Source: Candidatus Omnitrophota bacterium (GTDB taxonomy: Bacteria; Omnitrophota; Gorgyraeia; Gygaellales; Profunditerraquicolaceae). Taken from it: 6,400 nt of DNA. The notes below the pieces were generated by a model that was not told the origin of the DNA, did not search any database, and saw nothing but the letters and a program-made list of their open reading frames with translations. The first letter of the stretch is position 1; each line of letters begins with the position of its first letter. The stretch spans positions 1-6,400 of the forward strand of contig JALOBQ010000057.1 of NCBI GenBank assembly GCA_023228185.1, in the 5' to 3' direction. Of this stretch, positions 1 to 5,504 are shown one piece after another. Both the position numbers and the translations under genes were made by a program.

Positions 1-494
1 AAACCAACTTCTTTAGGCAGGTCAAGTTCTTTAAATATCTGGCGCAAGCGCCGCCTCTCCAGGTCATCATCAATGCGCCGGGATATGCCGACCTGTTTAT
101 CTTGCGGCATAATCACCAGATACCTGCCGGCAACGCCTATATGCGTGGATAGCCGCGGGCCTTTAGTGCCAAAAGATTCTTTAACTACCTGGACTAAAAC
201 CTCCTGGCCTTTTTTAACTTCTTTGATCGGCATCTGCTGGGCAGGCGCCATATCCACTGATTCATAAGCGGTTTCGATTTCCGATAAATACAAAAATCCG
301 TTTTTCGGCAGGCCGATATTCACGAAAGCCGCGCCGATGGAAGGCATCACTGCCTCAATAATCCCTTTATAAATATTACCCACGATCGTGCGGTCCTGCG
401 GCCGCTCGATATGGAACTCCAATAATTCTCCGTTGCCGACAATCGCGACGCGGGTTTCCTGTGAATCTACATTAATTAAAATTTCCTTGGACAT
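1..494 (-). CDS. rng: Ribonuclease E/G family endoribonuclease, N-terminal part (3' end off window)
   Basis: The reading frame gives 164 residues before leaving the window, about one third of a typical RNase G (E. coli RNase G is about 490 residues). The visible part matches the family N-terminus closely: an opening MSKEILINV, then ETRVAIV, the HIER motif near residues 28-31, IVGNIYKG at about 37-44, and AAFVNIGL at about 54-61. After these come LVQVVKE, GTKGPRLST, RYLVIMP and VGISRRI. Residues from about 35 to 115 form the S1-like RNA-binding fold embedded in the catalytic region. The metal-binding aspartates of the DNase I-like active site and the zinc link lie beyond the edge and cannot be checked. 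The family cleaves single-stranded AU-rich RNA in rRNA maturation and mRNA decay in the cytoplasm. The ATG lies inside the end of the DUF2344 gene (23 bp overlap), with only a weak ribosome site, so translation is probably coupled. RNase G versus a short RNase E cannot be settled from this part. Confidence 0.95.
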   Translation of the reverse strand, partial: MSKEILINVDSQETRVAIVGNGELLEFHIERPQDRTIVGNIYKGIIEAVMPSIGAAFVNIGLPKNGFLYLSEIETAYESVDMAPAQQMPIKEVKKGQEVLVQVVKESFGTKGPRLSTHIGVAGRYLVIMPQDKQVGISRRIDDDLERRRLRQIFKELDLPKEVG

Positions 495-777
495 CTTTAA
501 TCTTTATCCCTTCTGGTAATTGTTTTTGCAGCCTGGCTTTAAAATCTTCCGTTTCAACCGGAAATTTTAAAACGATCGCGGCTTCTTCATGCTCGCTTTC
601 TAATCCTAATTTTAAAGCTCTTTTAATACTAAATTTAGGATGCGGGCTAAAACCTTCGCTTAATTTCAGCGGCAGGTCAGCCCGGCGCATCGCGCGCGTA
701 AACAGGCGCATCAGGTCTAAATGCGAAATATATCGCATCAGCCCTTGTTTAGAAAAAATAAAATTCACTTTATACAT
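472..777 (-). CDS. Half-length DUF2344 / radical SAM-linked protein (TIGR03936-like)
   Basis: This 101-residue protein matches the N-terminal half of the DUF2344 family: F-x-K-x-G-x-x-R-Y-I-S-H-L-D-L-M-R at residues 8-24, then AMRRADLPL at 29-37, and SEGFSPHPK at 40-48. It ends just after the LPEGIKI strand at about 87-93. Family members, as I know them, are about 200 residues or more and are found alone or fused to a B12-type radical SAM protein; their biochemical role is not established. Here the second half is absent, because the stop falls within the start of the RNase E/G gene, leaving no room for it. The ATG follows the pilQ stop codon directly (TAAATG) and has no clear Shine-Dalgarno, so it probably depends on re-initiation. 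DUF2344 next to RNase E/G is a familiar pairing; pilQ in the upstream slot is not. Family assignment is firm for the visible half; whether the protein is functional is open. Confidence 0.85.
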   Translation of the reverse strand: MYKVNFIFSKQGLMRYISHLDLMRLFTRAMRRADLPLKLSEGFSPHPKFSIKRALKLGLESEHEEAAIVLKFPVETEDFKARLQKQLPEGIKIKDVQGNFN

Positions 778-2448
778 TTACTTTGATTTCGCGCGGCCAG
801 CGGACTCGTTCTTAATTTCCACAGCCTCACCGCGGCCTAAGCGTTCCTCTAATTTCTTTAACACTTCCGGCGAATAATCGCCGTCTTTAATAATCCGGGC
901 GCTAATAAAAATAAGCAAGTCAACTTTTTCCAAATTATCTTTATCACGTCCAAAAAGTTTACCTAACCAAGGCAAATCGCATAACCAGGGGATGCCTGTT
1001 CTTTCCTTGGTTATCACGTCTTTAAGCAGGCCGCCAATGACAATCGTCTCGCCGTCACTAAGCAAGACTTGCGTCTGCGCTTCACGCACGTCGATAATCG
1101 GATAATTCGTCGTGGTCACTTCGCCATCAGCGGTAGATGTGGCATCAACATGTTCCGTAGAAGATGTAATACTTGGATGCACGATCATATTAATATAACC
1201 TTCTTCACTAATCTGCGGCACGACATTCAGACGGATACCAATCTCCTGGTAATAATCCAATGTTTGGGTAACTGTGGCACCGGTTGTATCCGTTCCGGCA
1301 GTAACCGTGGATTTTAATATCGGAGTATGGTAGCCAACCAGCATCGAAGCTTCCTGGTTATCCAAAGTAAGGATGCTTGGGGCCGAAAGCGTGTTGGTGT
1401 TAGAATCATTTTCTAAAGCGTGGATCACCGCTTCAAATTCCGTGCCGGTTAATTTCTTGAAAACAAATTCTCCGCCGGCAGTATAAGGATTGGAAGCAGA
1501 TGGGCTGAGCACGGCGCCAGAGGTAGTGCCTAAAATATGGCCGCCTAAAGCTTTACCATTGCTAATTGTTTGCGTGGCGACTGCCGCGGATTCGGCGTTA
1601 GATGAACTACCCAAGCCCCAATCAACACCGAGATCTTTTAATTTCTCTTCATTAACTTCGATAAACCTGGTTTCCACCAAGACCTGCTTTGGCTTAATAT
1701 CGATCTTTGGCAGGATCACAGTGCGGATCTTATCCAGCGTGCTTGCCGTATCAGTAATGATCAACATCTTCGATTTCACGGAAGGGTCAAATTCCGCTTT
1801 TTTCATTATTGTTTCGCCGGAGGCGTTCTTCTCATAAGAAACAGTTTCAGCTTTTGTTTCAGCCGTCTCTCTTACTAAAGCCGAACTTGAACCTTTGGCA
1901 TCTTTACCGATCTGAAAAGTCCCAAATTGCCAACCCTTTTGGCCGCGCATATAAAGCACGCTTGTCCTGCCGCGCGGAGAAAGCAAGGGAATGATTATCT
2001 TCTGGGCGTCCTGGGCATCTAAAAATTTCAAAACAATAATTTCCGTCTGTAAAGGTTCCTCGGAAGCGATTTTAGCGACATTTTCTATTTTAGTAACCAA
2101 GATCACATTGCCCTGTTTCTGATAACCAAACCCATAAGTTTTCAGGATCACGTCGAGTGCTATTTCCCAGGGAACATCAACTAAACGCACGGAAACATTA
2201 CCGATCACATCCGGAGTAGTAACGATATTCACCCCGGATTTATAAGAAATGATTTTTAAGACGTTGCTAATATCAGCTTCCTTGAAATCCAAAGTAACAT
2301 TTTCAGATTCCAGGCCCACAACAACATCCTGATCAGAAATTTCCACGACTTTTTGCTCGCTTACGGAAGCTTGTGTGGCAGTTTCAGCAAAAACCAAATT
2401 ACAAAAAGCACAATAAATAAAAATAAATATCATGAGAGATTTTTTCAA
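778..2448 (-). CDS. pilQ: PilQ-type type IV pilus secretin, compact form
   Basis: The 556-residue protein forms the outer-membrane channel through which the type IV pilus passes. Residues 1-21 are a Sec signal peptide ending LVFA, with likely cleavage before ETA. An STN/N0 domain follows at about 51-120 (DFKEADISNVLK to GNVILVT). A secretin N1 domain occupies about 135-250, split by a polar insertion near 163-222. The secretin barrel and gate region spans about 255-520: VLVETRFIEV, LSAPSILTLDNQEASMLVG followed by P376, IGIRLNVVPQI, REAQTQVLLSDGETIVIGGL and TGIPWLCDLPWLGKLFG. The last motif is the family hallmark. A charged tail follows. There is no AMIN domain, so it is shorter than proteobacterial PilQ (typically over 700 residues). 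The start is TTG, supported by a strong ribosome site 4 nt upstream and by the lysine pair it gives the signal peptide; an ATG at codon 6 would lose both. Its TTG overlaps the pilP stop by 4 bp. A type II GspD is less likely given the pilMNOP context and the single N1 domain. Confidence 0.95.
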   Translation of the reverse strand: MKKSLMIFIFIYCAFCNLVFAETATQASVSEQKVVEISDQDVVVGLESENVTLDFKEADISNVLKIISYKSGVNIVTTPDVIGNVSVRLVDVPWEIALDVILKTYGFGYQKQGNVILVTKIENVAKIASEEPLQTEIIVLKFLDAQDAQKIIIPLLSPRGRTSVLYMRGQKGWQFGTFQIGKDAKGSSSALVRETAETKAETVSYEKNASGETIMKKAEFDPSVKSKMLIITDTASTLDKIRTVILPKIDIKPKQVLVETRFIEVNEEKLKDLGVDWGLGSSSNAESAAVATQTISNGKALGGHILGTTSGAVLSPSASNPYTAGGEFVFKKLTGTEFEAVIHALENDSNTNTLSAPSILTLDNQEASMLVGYHTPILKSTVTAGTDTTGATVTQTLDYYQEIGIRLNVVPQISEEGYINMIVHPSITSSTEHVDATSTADGEVTTTNYPIIDVREAQTQVLLSDGETIVIGGLLKDVITKERTGIPWLCDLPWLGKLFGRDKDNLEKVDLLIFISARIIKDGDYSPEVLKKLEERLGRGEAVEIKNESAGRAKSK

Positions 2449-2819
2449 TCTGCCTCCCTTTTAATCAAGCTGACTTCTAAAGGTTGTCCATCTTTGATAA
2501 GAATAACTCTATTCTCCTGGATCTTTAATACCCGATAATCGCCGACGATGTCGCCGATTCCGACTACCGTGGCGTTAACAATGGCAAAACTACGGCCATG
2601 CTTATCATAAATGATACCTTCTAAAGAAACACCTCCGGAGCCAGACGCAGGATCATCTTCTGCTTTATCCAGCTTAAGCAGGCGGCCTTCCGGGCTGACT
2701 AAAGGAATAAAAGGATTGCGCTTACCTTTAGATTCGTAAACAAAATTATCCTGCGCTAAAACAACCTGATTAAATAATACTAAAAATATCAAAATAAATA
2801 AATACTTATTTATTGACAT
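2445..2819 (-). CDS. pilP: PilP-like pilus alignment subunit (GspC-type HR domain)
   Basis: The protein has 124 residues and links the inner-membrane PilN/PilO pair to the PilQ secretin in the periplasm. It opens with a hydrophobic segment at about 6-22 ending VVLA, usable as a signal peptide or membrane anchor. A linker contains the characteristic RNPFIPLVSP at 34-43, equivalent to the R-[DN]-P-F motif of PilP/GspC proteins. A Gly/Ser-rich stretch (59-64) leads to a small beta domain, about 65-120 (LEGIIYDKHG, AIVNATVVGIGD, YRVLKIQENRVIL), matching the PilP/HR fold. It is shorter than proteobacterial PilP (about 175 residues) and contains no cysteine, so it cannot be the usual lipoprotein. 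The ATG sits 14 bp inside the 3' end of pilO behind a GAGGA sequence at very short spacing (3 nt). The assignment rests on the motif, the fold pattern and the position between pilO and pilQ. Confidence 0.85.
   Translation of the reverse strand: MSINKYLFILIFLVLFNQVVLAQDNFVYESKGKRNPFIPLVSPEGRLLKLDKAEDDPASGSGGVSLEGIIYDKHGRSFAIVNATVVGIGDIVGDYRVLKIQENRVILIKDGQPLEVSLIKREAD
2453..2460 (-). promoter_or_regulatory. Strong Shine-Dalgarno of pilQ that selects the TTG start
   Basis: On the minus strand the sequence AAGGGAGG lies 4 nt before the TTG at 2448-2446. It is the best ribosome site seen at any start in the window. The next in-frame ATG (2433-2431) would lie 19 nt away, too far. The site lies within the last codons of pilP, so pilQ can recruit ribosomes independently of pilP translation. 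Confidence 0.7.
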
Positions 2820-3372
2820 ATGTCCTCAGGACAAGCATAACCTTCTGTTTTAAATAATCGGCCGGCTGGGCCTGAATCTTAAATTCCTGCACAACCATAA
2901 ATACCTGCGCGTTTTCCAACTGATTAATAAACCTTCCCAGGTTATGATAATCACAAACTAATTCAAGATGAATAAATAAAGGCAGGAATTTCTCCGAGCC
3001 TAAAGTCAGCTTCGCGCCTGGCACTTCGCGTAAAGGCCGGATCTGGGTGATCTTAACATTATTTTTATTCGCCAGGTCGGAAATATCCTGTAGCAGGTCG
3101 ATAATCTGGGTTTCCGAAATTACTCTGGTAGATTTAATAATCGCCTTCTGAACGCTTGAAGCCTGTTTCTTTTTTAACTCCCGCATATTATTTAGGTCGC
3201 GGGTTAGATTATTCAGGTCGTTTTTAAGCCGGCTGATCTTCGGGGCAATGCTGTTTAAATTCTTGGTTTGCGCCTTTAGAAGATAATTAAAATCCACGTA
3301 AAGTATGATCACGCAGACAATAATAATAAGTATTTTTTTCTGATTTTCCTGCTTGCTATCACTTAAACTCAT
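2806..3372 (-). CDS. pilO: PilO-like type IV pilus inner-membrane alignment protein
   Basis: The protein has 188 residues and the PilO layout: a short charged cytoplasmic tail (1-13), one transmembrane helix at about 14-33, a periplasmic coiled coil at about 36-75 rich in Lys, Asn and Leu, and a ferredoxin-like C-terminal domain at about 85-186. Recognisable signatures are IIDLLQDISDLANKNNVKI at 90-108 and the PilO hallmark YHNLGRFINQLEN at 142-154. Known PilO proteins pair with PilN through their coiled coils and ferredoxin-like domains and bind PilP. The start codon overlaps the pilN stop as ATGA. A GGGAG sequence lies about 13 nt upstream, rather far, so coupled translation is likely. Length is close to the family norm of about 200. 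The type II secretion counterpart GspM is less likely because PilM and PilN are separate genes here. Confidence 0.92.
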   Translation of the reverse strand: MSLSDSKQENQKKILIIIVCVIILYVDFNYLLKAQTKNLNSIAPKISRLKNDLNNLTRDLNNMRELKKKQASSVQKAIIKSTRVISETQIIDLLQDISDLANKNNVKITQIRPLREVPGAKLTLGSEKFLPLFIHLELVCDYHNLGRFINQLENAQVFMVVQEFKIQAQPADYLKQKVMLVLRTYVNK

Positions 3373-3986
3373 TTATTTTTTAAAACTCCCGAAATTATGA
3401 AACTGGCGACATCATAACCACCAAGATTCTTTTTTTGCACAAAACTGATTTCCTGATTTAAAAAATCAGCGCTAAAATCATTGTCGTCTTTTAAATTATC
3501 CATAAATCTATTCAGCAGGCCTACTTCGTCTTTCTGCAGTGAAACCACCGCGCCCTGGATATTTAAAGAACGGCCATCCATCAGTAGCTCATTGAACCAA
3601 ACTCCGGACGGCAGGTTCAGGCTTAATTTATTCAGTTTAGGCGCCCAAAGTACCCTCTGTTTAGCAAACTTCTGCAAAGCGGAAGCATCTTGCGATAGAG
3701 AAGAATATTCGTTGTTAAACTGCTCAAAAGATATTTTATCCGGCTGTAAACTGATCCATTTTTTATTTAAATAGATCATTTCACCATTACGCACAATCGT
3801 AAGTATTGCCAGATAAAGATGTAAAAATACTACCACGGCAATAACTGCCGGAATCGCGTAAAAAAAGATCTTTTGGGGATCAATCTTAAACTTACCTGTT
3901 CCGGAAGCGGTAATAACCGGCGCTTCGGCTTTCTTAGCCTTTGCGCGAGTCCTGAATTCCAATGGTAAAAGATTTATCTCAATCAT
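3369..3986 (-). CDS. pilN: PilN-like type IV pilus inner-membrane alignment protein
   Basis: The protein has 205 residues. It begins MIEINLLP, essentially the conserved I-N-L-L-P peptide by which PilN docks into the groove of PilM. A basic, disordered-looking cytoplasmic stretch follows (11-35), then one transmembrane helix at about 39-63, and a periplasmic part with a short helical region (about 64-110) and a ferredoxin-like domain. The signature of that domain is LWAPKLNKLSLNLPSGVWFNEL at about 113-134. Residues 138-150 (GRSLNIQGAVVSL) and 186-203 continue the typical beta strands. In the known complex PilN pairs with PilO and transmits the PilM state across the membrane. Its start overlaps the 3' end of pilM by 8 bp with no strong ribosome site. 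The cytoplasmic linker between the PilM-binding peptide and the membrane helix, about 30 residues, is longer than I would expect for the family. Confidence 0.93.
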   Translation of the reverse strand: MIEINLLPLEFRTRAKAKKAEAPVITASGTGKFKIDPQKIFFYAIPAVIAVVVFLHLYLAILTIVRNGEMIYLNKKWISLQPDKISFEQFNNEYSSLSQDASALQKFAKQRVLWAPKLNKLSLNLPSGVWFNELLMDGRSLNIQGAVVSLQKDEVGLLNRFMDNLKDDNDFSADFLNQEISFVQKKNLGGYDVASFIISGVLKNK

Positions 3987-5013
3987 CTTTATGTAACGCT
4001 AACCCTAAAGCAACAGCAAACTCACTTGACAATGTAAGCGGTTTGCTTACCGGATTATCAGCCCGGGCAATTAATTTAAACGGATCCCAATATTCTATTT
4101 CAATACCCAGAAGAGCGCTAAGCATCTCTTTTAAGCCGGCAAATTTCGCTCCCCCTCCGCATAAATAAATCCGAGAAACACTGGAAGTATTCTGGCTTTC
4201 ATAATAATCAAAGGAAGTGCGGATTTCCGCGGCCAGGTTTGCCAGTACTGATTCAACGCTTGCGCGGATTTTATTCTCATCTTCGGTGATTGACCCGGAA
4301 TTTAACTTTAACGCTTCGGCGGCTTTAAAATCCAGGTTAAAAATATCCATCAGCTTATCAGTGATATTCTTTCCGCCGATATGAATATCGCGGCTAAGCC
4401 TGGGAATATGATTATCGATGATATTAATATTTGTTAAACCAGCGCCAATATTTAATAAACCAACGGCTTTAGTTTCGGCATCCTCAAATTTCGGGTAATT
4501 GAAATTAAACGCGTTAACCATAGCCACGGAATCAATATCCACCAGGTTTACTTTTAAACCGGCGCCTTCAATAGACTTAATACGCTGGTTAACCGCTTCT
4601 TTTTTGATTGCCGCCAGTAAAACCAGCATTTTATTATCCGGCAAATCATTAATTAATACGGCCGCGTCAAGATAAACTTCCTCCAAGGTAAAAGGAATAT
4701 GCTTCTGCGCTTCAAATTTCATCGCCTGGCGCAATTCATTCAAATTCATGCGCGGAAAATTAATGTAGCGCAAAACGGTAGTTGACCCGGAAAAAGAGAT
4801 ATTCGCGTAATCTAACGCGTAATCCTGCCTGATTTTTTTCAAAAGCTCAAGCGGGTCAAGCAAAGCATTATATGCATCAGCGGCTTGCAGCGTAAAACCG
4901 CTTTTATCATTTTTTAGCTTAACTACTTTGATAAACTGGCTGCCGATATCAATACCAAGAGTGAATTTTTCTTTAGCGGCGGCATTTTTAATTTTTCGGA
5001 AAAAATTATTCAT
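3979..5013 (-). CDS. pilM: PilM actin-fold cytoplasmic pilus assembly ATPase
   Basis: The protein has 344 residues, close to the usual PilM length of about 350. It shows the actin/FtsA-type nucleotide-binding motifs in order: phosphate-1 LGIDIGSQFIKVV at 19-31, phosphate-2 GLLNIGAGLTNINI at 185-198, and the adenosine motif RIYLCGGGAKFAGL at 281-294. The PilM-specific segment FPRMNLNELRQAMKFEAQKHIPF at 86-108 is clear, and EFAVALGLAL at 331-340 closes the fold. No transmembrane helix is seen, so it is cytoplasmic. It is known to bind the N-terminal peptide of PilN, encoded next in this operon, and in characterised systems also connects to the motor ATPases. The ATG overlaps the end of the preceding gene by 8 bp and lacks a good Shine-Dalgarno, suggesting coupling to the small upstream gene. 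Cell-division FtsA or EutJ-type relatives are excluded by the PilM segment and the neighbours. Confidence 0.96.
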   Translation of the reverse strand: MNNFFRKIKNAAAKEKFTLGIDIGSQFIKVVKLKNDKSGFTLQAADAYNALLDPLELLKKIRQDYALDYANISFSGSTTVLRYINFPRMNLNELRQAMKFEAQKHIPFTLEEVYLDAAVLINDLPDNKMLVLLAAIKKEAVNQRIKSIEGAGLKVNLVDIDSVAMVNAFNFNYPKFEDAETKAVGLLNIGAGLTNINIIDNHIPRLSRDIHIGGKNITDKLMDIFNLDFKAAEALKLNSGSITEDENKIRASVESVLANLAAEIRTSFDYYESQNTSSVSRIYLCGGGAKFAGLKEMLSALLGIEIEYWDPFKLIARADNPVSKPLTLSSEFAVALGLALHKDD

Positions 5014-5500
5014 TATTTGGCAATTTTTCAGCGAGAGTTTTAAGCATTAAAAAATGTTCCAGCCTCTTTTTGGCTTCCTCATTATTGGGGTCTTTGGCTA
5101 AAAGATTGCTGAAATTCTTAATATTCTCGTTTATCAACTTTATCTTGTTCTGAGTTTTTAGCGGGTCTTCTTTAATTTTATGGTTAAGCTTATCTAAAGA
5201 CTCTCGCGGAGTACTCGCTTTAAGGTTGCTGATCTTGCTGGAAATAAGGTTATCCCAATATTCCTGCGAAAGCACCGGGTCGCTATTTTTTGTGACCACC
5301 ATGCCGTAGTCTTCCGGCCGCGATATCACTGGAGCTGCCACGAATTTGGGCTGAAGAACAATATTTTTAGGCGCAGCTTGCGGAGCTGGAAAATTGTTTT
5401 CCAGTTGTTTCGTTTGATAAGTAGAAAATAAAACCGCTAAAACCGTGAGCAGTAAAAAAACCATCGCCAAAATAATATGTTTTTTCATTTTTATATCCAT
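5006..5500 (-). CDS. Single-pass membrane protein of unknown function in the pilus operon
   Basis: I do not recognise a family for this 164-residue protein. It has a short basic N-terminus (MDIKMKKH), one hydrophobic helix at about 8-27, and then a probably periplasmic region. Residues 35-62 are rich in Pro and Ala and look like a flexible spacer. From about 75 to 160 the sequence is polar and helical. It ends in a segment resembling a TPR hairpin: LLAKDPNNEEAKKRLEHF at 133-150, followed by LMLKTLAEKL. There is no cysteine, lipobox or catalytic motif. The start at 5500 is preferred over the internal ATG at 5488 because AGGAG lies 10 nt upstream of the first and 22 nt from the second. The gene lies 4 bp after the PilX-like gene and overlaps pilM by 8 bp, so it is probably co-expressed with the pilus machine. 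A periplasmic spacer or scaffold working with PilN/PilO is a guess from topology and position. Confidence 0.8.
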   Translation of the reverse strand: MDIKMKKHIILAMVFLLLTVLAVLFSTYQTKQLENNFPAPQAAPKNIVLQPKFVAAPVISRPEDYGMVVTKNSDPVLSQEYWDNLISSKISNLKASTPRESLDKLNHKIKEDPLKTQNKIKLINENIKNFSNLLAKDPNNEEAKKRLEHFLMLKTLAEKLPNNE

Positions 5501-5504
5501 ACGT

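Noticed and set aside
472..494. Frameshift error explaining the short DUF2344 gene
   Set aside because: The stop overlaps a correctly placed RNase E/G start whose N-terminus aligns from residue 1, so no reading frame in this space encodes the missing half. A deletion cannot be excluded, but a simple frameshift can.
73..3774. Several plus-strand open frames of about 60-115 codons, for example 1490-1837 and 1069-1317
   Set aside because: All lie opposite well-supported minus-strand genes with clear domain motifs, and their translations show no recognisable family pattern. They are antisense shadows.
2445..5013. Type II secretion (GspC/D/L/M/N) instead of a type IV pilus
   Set aside because: PilM is a separate actin-fold protein without a membrane helix, and PilN carries the INLLP docking peptide. 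The two are fused as GspL in type II systems. The secretin also has one N1 domain rather than the N1-N2-N3 series.
5486..5488. Second in-frame ATG (MKKH) as the start of the 164-residue protein
   Set aside because: Its distance to the only good Shine-Dalgarno (AGGAG at 5511-5515) is 22 nt, compared with 10 nt for the ATG at 5500. It would still give a usable membrane helix, so it is less likely but not impossible.
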